Source of the DNA: Ceratopteris richardii
Lineage: Eukaryota; Streptophyta; Polypodiopsida; Polypodiales; Pteridaceae
Assembly (NCBI GenBank): GCA_020310875.1
Contig: CM035407.1
Location: 225,435,586 to 225,499,585 of the forward strand
DNA length: 64,000 nt
Reading direction: 5' to 3'
Part shown: in pieces, positions 12,483 through 24,151 of the stretch
How the letters are laid out: each line of letters opens with the position of its first letter
Position numbering within the stretch: position 1 is the stretch's first letter
Notes under the pieces: model-generated
What the model was told of the DNA's origin: nothing
Database searches by the model: none
What the model saw: only the letters and a program-made list of their open reading frames with translations
Translations under genes and position numbers: made by a program

Positions 12483-13408
12483 TGACATTTTTTATGTGAC
12501 TTGTGAGTAAATATATGTCTAATCTTGGTAAGAAGCATTGAGACATAACCAAAATGATATCAAGCCAAAAATACCCCTCACTAATTGGTAGTCACATAAA
12601 AAATCTCATAAAGATGTTTTCTAGAAAATACACTATCTCATGTTACGAGCTCAAAACTCGTAAAGTGGATAATATACAACAATTTTAATTTCTCCATTTG
12701 GAGATCCCATGAAGAAGTTATGGCTCGAATAGGGGACCTAGGTATATCAGAAAAACCTCCCTTTAAGGAGATATTGAGTTTAAAAAATGCTCTACACAAA
12801 TGGCTTGCTAAATCAAATAGGAGTTCAAGCCACTCAGTGGAATTCTCTTAAAGCAAGAAATCTATAGCACTTTAATTTTTTTTTTTAAGTGGACATGCCT
12901 ATGGAAATTTATGCCCCAAAGACGAGGGTAGGTGCTATACATCACCTCTTAAAGGAGGTTATGACTTGAAAGAGGAGAAGGAGGGGTGCCAAAATTGGTG
13001 AAGATATGAGTTGAGAGGGTTGAAAGATGCACACATGAGGTTCTTCTATCCCCTATGTGAGTTGACAAGTGTCTTTTCCAGGCATATAATAGCCATACTC
13101 ACAAGCACTTACATCCTTGGTCTTGTGCTTGAGCAACCCACTCATGGGTAGATCGTCCCCTTGAGCATGCTCAAGAGTATGAACATCTTTGTTGTGTGCA
13201 TGAATCACTTTTGGGATGCTTTGAACCTCCTCCTTTTTGCTACAAGAGTTTGATGATAATGCCATAGCCATAGGATCAAGAATTCCCACATCTTCATGAA
13301 GATGCCCACCAAAAACAAATAGGGTATCACATGCATATTTGCCAAAATTAGGAAGATCCACCCAAAATCATTCTCTCTCTTTCTGCCTCATGAAGGTATT
13401 CTCCAAGA
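12483..13408 (-). mobile_element. Leader/gag-like part of a minus-strand LTR element
   Basis: On the minus strand this lies just downstream of a primer-binding site (13409-13420) and an LTR-like repeat. It holds an open frame of 102 codons at 13053-13361 (start MDLPNFGKYACDTLF) with no motif I know. The position is that of a leader or first gene. The lower part (12483-13050) is A/T-rich and non-coding. Assignment rests on position only. Confidence 0.4.
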
Positions 13409-13420
13409 GCTCTGATACCA
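13409..13420 (-). other. Primer-binding site (initiator tRNA-Met type)
   Basis: The plus strand reads GCTCTGATACCA, the reverse complement of TGGTATCAGAGC, the usual plant primer-binding site. It sits two bases from the LTR-like repeat starting at 13423 and so orients that element on the minus strand. Confidence 0.75.
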
Positions 13421-13422
13421 CT

Positions 13423-14343
13423 TGTGAGAAGTGGGCAAGATTGATCATGCTTTCTATCCTCCTCCCATCCTATTTATCCTCTTGCTCCTAAAATAAATAA
13501 TATCTAAAGTGTTTTAGTATGGACATGTGGCCATCATACACACTCACTCTACTATCACCTTAGAAACCTTAAGATAAGCCTTGAGCCATGGAACTTGGCT
13601 AAGTTGGCCGTTGTCCCACACAAACTGATATATGATTCGATTTGGATCTATTTCTAACTTGGCTAAGCTCATCCTTATTAAATGAAATTCCATTTACTAG
13701 GGCTTCACGTACAAGCATTCCCTCCTAGACCAAGAGAACCACACCCCACACTACTTGAGAGATAAGTGATAAACCTCATCGATAAACTAATGAGATAAAT
13801 TGAGCTCATGCACCCAAGGACATCTACAATGGAGCGTCAAAATGAACTCTAAGTCAGACTCCACTTGCACCCATGACATCAAATTTTGTACTCTTATTTT
13901 CCAAAAGGGCTTAAGGGGTGGATAATATGAACCCTTGCAAGGATTAAAATCTACTTTTATTATGTATGTTGAGAATGGAAGCATTGAATCTTAGGTTGGA
14001 TTCACAATTTCCTTAGTGAAACATGTGCACGTGGCAATGCTTTCCAACATGACATGATTATGCTAGCTCCATTGCCTTTTTTTTCACACATTTCCACTCG
14101 GCGCCTCCTATCCAGATATAGAGACTGGCACACATATTTTCATGCCACCTCATGGGACATTTGAGATTAGCGTGTCTTGGTACTCTTGGCCAGAGCAACA
14201 AATGAGTTCCAACCTTTAACTAGGAGCAATGGATCCTAGAGACCATAAACCTTTTGTTTTTCTTTCACATTCTATTTCTTTATAACTATTTATATAAAAT
14301 GCATGAATTTTGGTGTATGCCCCACCCTTATTTTCTCTTCACA
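13423..14343 (-). repeat. LTR-like repeat, copy 1
   Basis: It runs from TGTGAGAAG next to the primer-binding site to CTCTTCACA, where similarity with the copy at 15796-16626 stops. The shared part is about 13668-14343. The termini TGTGA and TCACA support an LTR. On the minus strand a TATA-like TATATAAATAG lies at about 14287. Confidence 0.6.
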
Positions 14344-14692
14344 CAAGGTGATTTAATATTCTTCATTCTGCTCCATGTTCCACCTAGATGTGTGAGGAGG
14401 TTGAAGGAAGCACTACACCTAGAACCACCCTTTTAGAGTGCAATGTTCCTCTTTCCCTATGTAAAAACAAGATAAGATTAGAAATATAGACGAAGTTTTG
14501 GGATCTACTGTGAACAAGAATAAAATAAGTGAGAGTCTTAAAAATAAGACAAAAAACAATAAAAAATGGTTTTTGTTAATTTGGAGGGGGGAACACTTGC
14601 GTTTCAAAGGATGGAACACTTGGGTCCAAACTTGGTTCTCACACATCGTGGAACAAAATTTGTAATGTGTGAGAACCACTTGCCAATTTCAC
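14344..14692. other. Spacer without gene
   Basis: No convincing coding frame. It contains an inverted pair of TTCTCACAC (about 14636) and GTGTGAGAA (about 14666), which may be element-end debris. Confidence 0.3.
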
Positions 14693-14983
14693 ACCTTTAC
14701 AGGATGAAGTGATGCAGTTTTGTGCATAGGAATTGCGGTTATAGCAACAATCGAATGAGAAAGATGATGAATTGGAAGCTCTATGTCGGGAATAGCTGAA
14801 AACAATGAAGCCCTAGCCAAAGTAAGATCACTACTAGAAGAGCAGATGGAGAAAGCTTTTGTGTTGGAGCAGGCATGCCCAAAAATCACTGCTAACTGGC
14901 CAGAGTCAAAGAAGAGTTATTTGTTAAAGCTCAGGCATTGACCGTTGAAGTCGACATCACCATCAAGTTAAAGAAGGAATCCG
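14693..14983 (+). pseudogene. Second, partial copy of the coiled-coil remnant
   Basis: It is closely similar in nucleotide sequence to about 8605-8935, including AAAGATGATGAATTGGAAGC and AGAGTTATTTGTTAAAGCTC. It stops abruptly near 14983, where the text changes to a short piece also seen in the LTR-like repeat at about 13640 (TTTGGATCTATTTCTAAC). Confidence 0.6.
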
Positions 14984-15795
14984 CTTTGGATCTATTTCTA
15001 ACATTGGATATTTTTTCTTTTGAATTTTTGAAAGCAAATACTAAAAAGGATCCAATGAACAAACTAAAACTCAACTTGATTTGTTTTTTTCATTCAATGG
15101 GAATTTATTTGAGTTGTTCGAACCTACATTAGGTGATTGAAAGGCAGAATACTTTGATTAGGGAAAACAAGAAAGTCATGTTACACTTATGTGTTCCTCG
15201 AGTAGCTTTGATGTGAACCTTTCCTATACATGTGCACTTTTTACTCTAGTGCTGGCTAGAGGTTTTTTTCCCATGTTACCACATGCATGATTCACTCATA
15301 TGTGGTGGTACTTTCTACTTAGGGATATTATTCAGCTCTTACTTTTGTTCTGTTCATCATCAATAGAGAGAGTTATTCCAGCCATCATCTTCTCCGTGTG
15401 TCTTGCTGCATTTGTGCTCCTTGTGTGTGCTTCTCGTGTGTCTCTCGCACTTCTACACACACCCAACAAGTTCTACCATTGGTCCTTGTAGAGTACCTAA
15501 ACAAATCCTTTAGGATTTGATGAAAGCAACCATACCATTGGATCAAGACTTGAGAAAGCTGCTATGTTGACCAAGACTTGAGCACCTGAGTTATTGCTCT
15601 CAAAACTTGGCACCATAAAGTCAATAAATGTGAGAACTAGAATTGATTACAAGGGCATAAGAGGACATAGAGGTGCATAGTAAGCCGAAACCTATTATGT
15701 TTCTATGGATTGGAGAAAGTATCCATAATTAGTATGAAATGGTGGGTTACTAAATTTTTGTGAGAACTCTTCTTCGATGGCCACAAGGGAAAGGG
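14984..15795. other. Stretch interrupting repeat copy 2; no gene seen
   Basis: The short block TTTGGATCTATTTCTAAC at its left edge and GCTCATCCTTATTAAATG at its right edge are almost adjacent in repeat copy 1 (about 13640-13685). The roughly 790 bp between them may thus be an insertion. It has no domain I recognise. Confidence 0.35.
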
Positions 15796-16626
15796 CTCAT
15801 CCTTATTAAATGAAATTCCATTTACTAGGGCTTCACATAGAGGCATTTCCTCCTAGACCTAGTAAATGATAAGTGATAAACCTCATCGATAAACTAATGA
15901 GATAGATTGAGCTCATGCACCCACACTACTCGAGAGATAAGTGATAAACCTCCTAGACCCCACACTACTCGAGAGATAAGTGATAAACCTCCTAGACCCC
16001 ACACTACTCGATAGATAAGTGATAAACCTCATCGATAAACTAATGAGATAGATTGAGCTCATGCACCCAAGGACATCTACAATGGAGAGTCAAAACAAAC
16101 CCTAAGTCACACTCCACTTACACCCATGGCATCTAAATTTGTACTCTTATTTTCCAAAAGGGCTTAAGGGAGTGGATAATATGTACCCTTGCAAGGATTA
16201 AAATCTATTTTTATTGTGTATGATTATTGTTGAGAATGAAAACATTGAATCTTAGGTTGGATTCACAATTTCCTTAGTGAAACATGTGCACATGGTAATG
16301 TTTTCCAACACGACACAATTATGCTAGCTCCATTGCCATTTTTTACACACATTTCCACTTGGCGCCTCCTACTCACATATAGAGACAATGGCACACATAT
16401 TTTCATGCCACTTCATGGAACATTTGAGATAAAAGTTGAACATTTGAGATAAAAGTTTCTTGGTACTCTTGACGAGAGCAACAAATGAGTTCCAACCTTT
16501 AACTAGGAGCGGTGGATCCTAGAGACCATAAACCTTTTGTTTTTCTTCCACATTGTATTTCTTTACTACTATTTATAAAAAATGCATGAATTTTGGTGTA
16601 TGCCCCACCCTTATTTTCTCTTCACA
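15796..16626 (-). repeat. LTR-like repeat, copy 2
   Basis: Closely similar to 13668-14343, in the same orientation, ending at the same CTCTTCACA boundary. It differs mainly by an internal tandem expansion (15918-16040) and a short duplicated ACATTTGAGATAAAAGTT block near 16430. Confidence 0.65.
15918..16040. repeat. Three tandem copies of a ~38-bp unit
   Basis: The unit around CACACTACTCGAGAGATAAG occurs three times in a row inside repeat copy 2, but once in copy 1 at about 13748. It is a local expansion within the repeat. Confidence 0.85.
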
Positions 16627-16893
16627 GAGTAATAGTTGTATTTCTCGTCGAGGAACGTTGCATTCTTGAAGAACCAGCCGTTTTCTCGCAGATTCTCTTC
16701 ATGAGGTATGGAACAGAGCTCTTCTATATGTACTTTCGATTTTTACTGTCTCATTTTCTTGCAAGTAGCAACAGATCTCCTGTTTTTGAGATTCTAACTT
16801 CTCTCACCATTGTCACGCGTCGTTCTCACTTCTGTGTCTTCTTTGAGGATCATAAGAGTTTCTTGAAACTTTATGGGGACGTTTTTTTTTTTT

Positions 16894-17024
<131 letters not shown>

Positions 17025-17151
17025 TTTAACGTCTATTAGAGGCCAAAATCGGCCTATGAGACAAAACATATACATCGGTATGATCCAATCCACTGTGATC
17101 CCAAAAGGAAAATAAAGTGTGAGTACCAAAAACGGGTATAAAAGGAGTGGA

Positions 17152-18122
<971 letters not shown>

Positions 18123-18130
18123 CATACTGC
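18123..18130. repeat. Left 8-bp target-site duplication of the hAT element
   Basis: CATACTGC, identical to 21718-21725 on the other side of the transposon. Confidence 0.93.
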
Positions 18131-18888
18131 CATAGTGGAAAGCAACGTTTTCGCAACGGCAACGGGTTAGCAACGGGTTAGCAACGGGTTAGCAACGAGG
18201 GCAACGTCTAGACCTAGGAGTTGCGATAAAGTGATTTATTTTTCAAAATTTTTATATGTTTTTTTCACATATTTTGGGTCATATGATATGTAATAAGGTG
18301 GGATATGACTATATATACCATAAAATACTTATTACAATATAAGATATATCATAAATAATAGAGATTATCAATCTAACTTGAAAGTTGGTCGTGACTCGTG
18401 ATTATATCATAACCCTCCACACAGCCTTAAGATTATATCATATACAATTATCTCAAATACATCATCATTATATCAAAATTCAAATACAATCATAACATCA
18501 ATAATCATAACATCATCATCTAGATTCTAGATTCTAACAACATAATGATCATAACACTTAACTTTCAAGTTTCTAGTTTCTAAGTTCTAACTTCTAACTT
18601 TTAACAAATTACAATAAACATCATGATTTATAACATAAATGATAAGACCTGTCACCTGGCATCATACATGTCACATGTGTCATGATCATATCATCGTTCA
18701 TACATCAAAATAAAACAATAGAGATCACTATGACAAATGATAAATCATAAATCATATGAATCATGACGCATGGCATAAATCATAAGTGGCAAATGATACA
18801 TATCATGAAATACCAAATGTACATATCATGAAATACCAAATGTCAAACATGAAATGTCAAAGCCTCAAATGTCAATAATCAAACTTTG

Positions 18889-18925
18889 TCACTCTGACAT
18901 GGTGTCACATGACAAATCATCACTC

Positions 18926-18958
<33 letters not shown>

Positions 18959-21447
18959 CTAGTAGTAGTGGTATGTGGTCGGCTACTAGTGGATGCATCA
19001 CCACTACCACTAGGTCCTCTGCGGCTCCGAGATGATCTGGTATCATGCTGAGGTAAGGTCAACTCATGGTACAGCATAGTATATAAGTCCAGATCCTCTG
19101 GAGGAATATCTGGAATATCTCTGACTTTCTCTATATCTACTGTGTCCACGTTGACCTCCCTCACATCTCCTGTATGTCCGCCGCTCTCCAAGAGACGCAA
19201 GTTGCAGTGGCAATAAACTAGCCGCTCCAACTGCGCTGTAGATAATCTGTTCCTCTTCTTTGTATGGAAGAGGGCCCATGTGCTCCAATTCCTTTCACAA
19301 GGACTTACGCTGCAGTCCTATGAAAGGATACGAATAGCTAACTCTCTCTGCATTACAACATAACTCAAAAAATAATTAGTACATAAATCATAATACATAT
19401 TTATCACATGTCACACAGTACACTAAAGACTTTTGACTTAGTACTTACCAACTGAGGAGCACTAGCACCATACATCTCCCACCATGATACTGGCCGCAAC
19501 TGAGCAGATCTCAAACAAGCCGTATCCTTTCCAAAATGGCCACCACCATTTTGGAATACCAAGAGCTGTCTCTCCAACTGAAGTCGCAACTCTACATCAG
19601 CTGGATAAAGCCTATATACATATGTGTTCCATGCACTCAAGAGCTCCTCATCCACGATGGCCCTTGAGATCTCCATAAGGGATGCAATAAGTGTGCCATC
19701 CCATGGATCGGGCGATGAAACCAATCCCATCGATCCCTCCACACAGCCTTAAGCTGCTCAATCCTATAAACAAAGAAATTATAAATTTTAGAGACTAATT
19801 TTTAAGATAATAAGAATTTTAAGTGTCAAAAATTCAAAGTAATAAGTAATAACTTAATAAATACCTGTCCAATGTCAAATGTGGGCAACGTGAAAGGGAC
19901 TCGCCAACTCGATCCATGAACTCATAGACGAGTCCCAATGTACTCCCCTCCATATCAACGATGCGAAGGACAGAATATAATGGATGTATGGCACGCACAA
20001 GTGCCTCTACATCCCTCCAAAATGAATGCGACAAGCATGTAATCCGTACAAAATCTGCTCTCGGGGTAGTGTGTCCATCCCAGGCAGTCCACTCTGTAGA
20101 CACAACTGTCTGCATCAAAGCCTGCCGCACCCGAAGTAGTCTCTCCATCACTATGCACATGTAAGCAAACCTGGTCTTCGCAGGCTTTAGGATATCCAAC
20201 TCACTGTATGATCTGAAAATAGCTAATAGTTTTGGTCTCTTTGTGAACAAAGAGACCACCTTATGGCAGGTGGAAAAAATAGAATGAATCCAAGGGATCT
20301 TTCCAAGATCCTCTATCAAAAGATCAATGTTATGTGCGGCACATGGGGTCCACACAATGGAGGGAAACTCTGCCTCTAACAATCTACCCATGGCCACACA
20401 ATTACTTCCATTGTCGGTAATGACTTGCACAACATTCTTTTGACCGACATCCATAATAGCCTGGCGGATATGACCATATATAAACTGACCTGTGACACAA
20501 AAATTACACCAAATCAGCCATGTACATAGTACATAGTACATACTACATACATAATACATATATATAGCATATGCAAAATTCAAATGCGTATCTTAAAATT
20601 AAAACTTGAAATTTCACCTATACATACCTGTCACTGTAAGTCCAGGCTCTGATGCATCGATGGCGCGAAGGAACATAGTGCCTTTGCAACAATGCACTAG
20701 TATGTTATATACATTCCTTTTCCTGATGTCTGTCCATCCATCGCACATAATAGTGCATCCATACTTCTCCCATGTGCCCATCATCGGCTGTAACTGCTTC
20801 TCCACTATATCTTTTGTTTTGCGTAGCTCACTAGTCCTCAACTCCTCATATGAAGGACCGCTCCATCGATATCCTAATGTGCTCACTAACTCCATGGCTT
20901 CCTTCCATGCGGGTGTGCGTGCAACATTAAAAGAGAGGCCACACTGTATGAAAAGCTTCATTATACCTTGTTTGGCCTCAAGCTCCCGCTGCCTCTGAAA
21001 ACCCGCACATACGGATGCCGAAGAAAGTGATCCTCTAGGTGCCTTCACTGGTGGCTGAGTGTCACCCTCAAGATCGACGGTATCATGTCCATGCTCATCA
21101 TTCCCTCCACTAGAGGATCCCATATGAGTCTGATGTGCTGGAGCATCGTGTGGAGGAGGATAACTAGAGCTAATAGAGGTGGAGGTGGGCCGAGAGCTCT
21201 GTGGATACTTTCTAGCTTCCCTTTGAGCTACCCACTCAAGGAGCTCATCCTTGATATCAGCTGGCATAGGCTTCTTGCATGCTGAAATGCCCAAGCCACT
21301 AAATTTGGCAAGGTGGGCTTTGATACGATCTGCCCCACCACCCCCTTTGTAACCACATAGGTTACATGTCCATCTCTCACTCCCACCCGATCCAAACTTC
21401 CCTTGGCTAGTCACATACTTCCAACAACTTTGCTTTGGTTTAGGCAT
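18889..21447 (-). pseudogene. hAT transposase, four exons, nearly intact
   Basis: The gene cuts and pastes hAT elements in the nucleus. The start chosen is the ATG at 21447 (MPKPKQSCWKYV), as frames further upstream read into a CT microsatellite. Exons, with GT-AG edges and matching phases, are 21447-20628, 20489-19865, 19763-19449 and 19347-18889; together they encode about 739 residues. Exon 1 has a BED-like finger (WTCNLCGYKGGGGADRIKAH) and a DUF659-like block (MCDGWTDIRKR). Exon 2 has VITDNGSNCVAMG and CAAHNIDLLIEDLGKI. Exons 3-4 hold the C-terminal dimerisation region (SWWEMYGASAPQL, CERNWSTWALFHTKKRNRL). Oddities: a frameshift of one base near 19660, and a TAG stop early in exon 4 (about 19321) just before DCSVSPCERNW. 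An Asp-rich tail comes from an ATC/GAT microsatellite. Confidence 0.9.
18927..18957. repeat. (ATC)n microsatellite encoding an Asp tract
   Basis: About ten triplet repeats lie within exon 4 of the transposase and give a run of aspartates near its C-terminus. Confidence 0.9.
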
Positions 21448-21451
21448 GGTG

Positions 21452-21503
<52 letters not shown>
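21452..21503. repeat. (CT)n microsatellite in the hAT 5' leader
   Basis: About 50 bp of CT dinucleotide directly upstream (minus strand) of the transposase ATG. It is probably untranslated leader. Confidence 0.95.
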
Positions 21504-21506
<3 letters not shown>

Positions 21507-21717
21507 CGGGGCTGACTCGCTGTATCTGTGTGCTCGCAGTCGCTACAGGGCCGGGCAAGAACAAAATAGAAATGCCCTCTCCCGCGAGCCTATTTCGGGC
21601 TCAAAGGAGGGGGCAAAAATTTTTGTCTGCAACGCAACGCGTTGCGTACGTCGCAACGCAACGCCGTTGCGTTGCGAACGTTGCAGACGCTACGCAACGC
21701 GTTGCGTTGCAACTATG

Positions 21718-21725
21718 CATACTGC
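21718..21725. repeat. Right 8-bp target-site duplication of the hAT element
   Basis: CATACTGC, identical to 18123-18130. Confidence 0.93.
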
Positions 21726-21896
21726 AAACTCATTCAAGGCATCCAAAAGCCTTTTTGTAGCTTTGGAGTTCTTAAAATAAACACAATAGTCTCCCATATA
21801 AGCATTTTGTGCATTTACTTGTCTACAAGATATTGGGAATAAAGGCCCCAAAGAGCTTCTCTATGTATGTTGTTTACCCGTCCATATGATAGCCTT

Positions 21897-22283
21897 TCTT
21901 CAAGAGCTATCCACATATTTTTTGGGATCCATGTTGAGGAGTTATAGGCGTTTACATGATTTTTATGATTTTCGATCGTCGGACATGTATATGAAAGAGA
22001 CCGAGGAGAGCTATGTGATGATGTGCTGAGTTCCACCAAACATCAAAGGAGTGAGTTATTACGTGAGGAAAGAGAAACTTGTGCAAAAATTTATAGAAGA
22101 AGATGGATATGTTGAAGTTTTAGGTGTCCCCTTCAAGTTATGTGATTTTTGGGACCAAGTTTTGTTGGTGACATTTAGGTCATTTGGACATGTTCATGCA
22201 TGCTCAATGACCAAAAGTCATAAAAATAATGTAAATGCTTATAACTCTTCAATTTGGGATTCAATAAATGTAATAAAAATATA
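21897..22283. repeat. Imperfect inverted repeat, ~88-bp arms
   Basis: The arm at about 21897-21985 (reverse complement containing AATCATAAAAATCATGTAAA) matches 22195-22283 (AGTCATAAAAATAATGTAAA) over most of its length, separated by about 210 bp. I see no coding capacity. It could be a decayed foldback element or two opposed copies of one repeat. Confidence 0.6.
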
Positions 22284-22376
22284 ACTTGAAAGCTCTCAAA
22301 CATGATACATCAGAGAGAGCATCATTGGGAAGAGTCAAAATATACAAAAGGGTCCTTGGGGCCCTTATCCCCAACG

Positions 22377-22660
22377 ACCTCCCACTTAAAGGGCCAAGGA
22401 GGCTCCTTTAAGTTTATAACTCTAACCATTTGTATACATAGCTGATGTTGTGCCTTGGGTAGACACTTGGTGAGAGCAGATGCGAGATTCTTCGAAGTAT
22501 TGACCTTCATCAAAGTGATAAGTGTCAAGAATAGATAAGCGTCAAGCTGCATGATCCCTTGCTGAAGATGAAGAAAGAACAATTCCACCTCTCCAAGTTG
22601 AAGGGAACACCTACACCAATCTTGCTCAAGAAGAGCACTCCATGTGTTATGATACAAGCG
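22377..22660 (-). mobile_element. Copia RNase H end (minus strand) with adjoining LTR start
   Basis: On the minus strand MKVNTSKNLASALTKCLP matches the RNase H end of copia pol, where a V.T..N.AD.LTK.L pattern is usual. It is followed by the purine run AAGTGGGAGG and GTTGGGGATAAGG, which looks like an LTR start at about 22376. The LTR's far end could not be fixed. This is a small 3' fragment of an old element. Confidence 0.6.
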
Positions 22661-22678
22661 CTAGTAACATGGTCTTTT

Positions 22679-22918
22679 TGTTGGTTTTTAAGGCCCACAA
22701 TCAATATAGAGGGAGAGTATAGAGAGAGAATAGAGAGACAATAGAGACAATGTAAAATAGAGCCTATGAGGTGCTCTTTATATAAAAGAGCCATATCGTG
22801 AAAAGCAAAATAAAAAAATCATGCAAAAAGCAATTGCCTGTGATTTCCGATGAAGAATCCGGGTGTTGAAAATTATGCAAAATATGGATGAGCCTCTTGT
22901 GGAGGTTCATTTCCAATA
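22679..22918 (-). repeat. Small minus-strand LTR
   Basis: Read on the minus strand, it starts TATTGGAAATGAACC after a purine tract (GGAGGAGA at about 22921-22928), contains TTATATAAAGAGC as a TATA box at about 22780 and ends CCAACA. The length of about 240 bp fits a copia LTR. No partner was found. Confidence 0.55.
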
Positions 22919-23028
22919 ATCTCCTCCTAACTTGACACAAGGGGATTATGCTTGGATTGGTATATATTGTTGTTTTTGCTAGCTGACAAAACTATGGTTG
23001 TAGGTGCCTGTAAAGATCATGTAAAGAT

Positions 23029-23890
23029 CATGCTGAGTGTCAATAAAAATACAATGGGACTTTGAAACATTAAGAGCATTCCATACTACAAATAAAAGGA
23101 GAACTCAAAAAATCTTCCTATACTTTTCTGAACCAAGTACTACTTGGAAGGATAGAGACAAATATAGGGAAAGCAAAAGGCATATAGACTTAAACACACT
23201 TTCTCAACTATCAAAGTTGATCAGTTCTTTGTAATTAAGACCATATGTCTTAATCTATACGTATCCACAAATGAAAAAATAAAAAAACAAGATGATATGG
23301 TTTAACACGAATAGTTGATGGATGAAGAAGTTTGAACATCTACTCCTCTATGTCATCTTGAGCATCTTCTTCTACTATCTTTGCCATCTTTCTTCTTGAA
23401 GCAAAATTTTGTTTTGTGTGTTTTTCCACCACAAATTTTGCATGGGTTAATAATAGACAATTTGCCTCTTTGTGGTTTGTTTTGCCACAATGTTTGCATT
23501 TCTTGAATTTTTTTGATAGGTATATTTGTTAGTTAGTTAATTATAGTTATTTATGATTTAGGTACCTGCATTATTTTCACAGATCATGCTAAATATCCAC
23601 ACGCACACACAAGGACTTCAAACATGAAGAACACTCTCATAACACACATCACAAAGAGAACTCACATATCCTTCATTCTTCTCAACCAAGTACTACTGGA
23701 AAGCATACAGTCAAATATTATGATGCAATGTTATTATAGGATATAAACTCAAACATAGACCCCAAGATTATTAAGGTTGGCCAATCCTTTTCAAATCAAG
23801 GCTATACACTCTCATCTATACATATCGTACAAACACACACACACACACACACACAAAAACACAAGAAGATGTTACGTGATTCAACCACAT
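23029..23890. repeat. Diverged direct repeat pair with (CA)n
   Basis: The segment 23029-23300 and the segment 23585-23890 share a series of blocks in the same order, including GATCATGCT, AGAGAACTCA, ACCAAGTACTACT and ACAAGAAGATG/ACAAGATGAT. They are clearly related but diverged. A CA microsatellite lies at 23828-23854. They may be old LTRs. No coding sequence lies between them. Confidence 0.5.
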
Positions 23891-24151
23891 GTTGATCCTG
23901 TATAAGTTTCTCCATATAAAAGAAATAACCCCTCACATAACTCTTTCTCCATGACCACCAAGATGTAGATGCAAGCCCCCCATATATGGTTGAGTGACAA
24001 ACTTCAAGGAGCGCTAAGAAGGTTGACAAGTAGTTGAACATCACTTCAGAGGCTCTCAAAACTGTTTTTGACTCTATCCCAACTAATCCAACAATTAATA
24101 AAAATTCTTGTGTATATATAGTGCCCAGATGGTGGTTACAATTATAATAGT

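Larger units (their letters stand above)
18131..21717 (-). mobile_element. Complete hAT DNA transposon with 8-bp target duplication
   Basis: The left end reads CATAGTGGAAAGCAACG. The right end, reverse complemented, reads CATAGTTGCAACGCAACG. The 8 bases outside each end are identical (CATACTGC at 18123-18130 and 21718-21725), the hallmark of hAT insertion. Short subterminal motifs are repeated, as hAT transposases require: CAACGGGTTAG three times near 18160-18196 and GTTGCG/CGCAAC many times at 21630-21710. The minus strand carries a four-exon transposase gene. Ends and target duplication are intact, so the insertion is fairly recent. The transposase has one frameshift and one stop, so it is probably mobilised only in trans, if at all. 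Confidence 0.95.

Noticed and set aside
14281-14300. TATATAAATAG as a host promoter
   Set aside because: It lies inside an LTR-like repeat and recurs in the sister copy; no host coding sequence follows.
18156-18200. Short regular repeats CAACGGGTTAG as a CRISPR-like or satellite array
   Set aside because: They are subterminal motifs of the hAT element; there are no spacers and the context is plant nuclear.
19484-21285. Plus-strand open frames across the hAT element
   Set aside because: They are opposite-strand shadows of the transposase exons, which carry clear hAT motifs on the minus strand.
21448-21564. Upstream extension of the transposase reading frame through the CT tract
   Set aside because: It would add only a Glu-Arg repeat and low-complexity residues; the ATG at 21447 starts a typical BED-finger protein.
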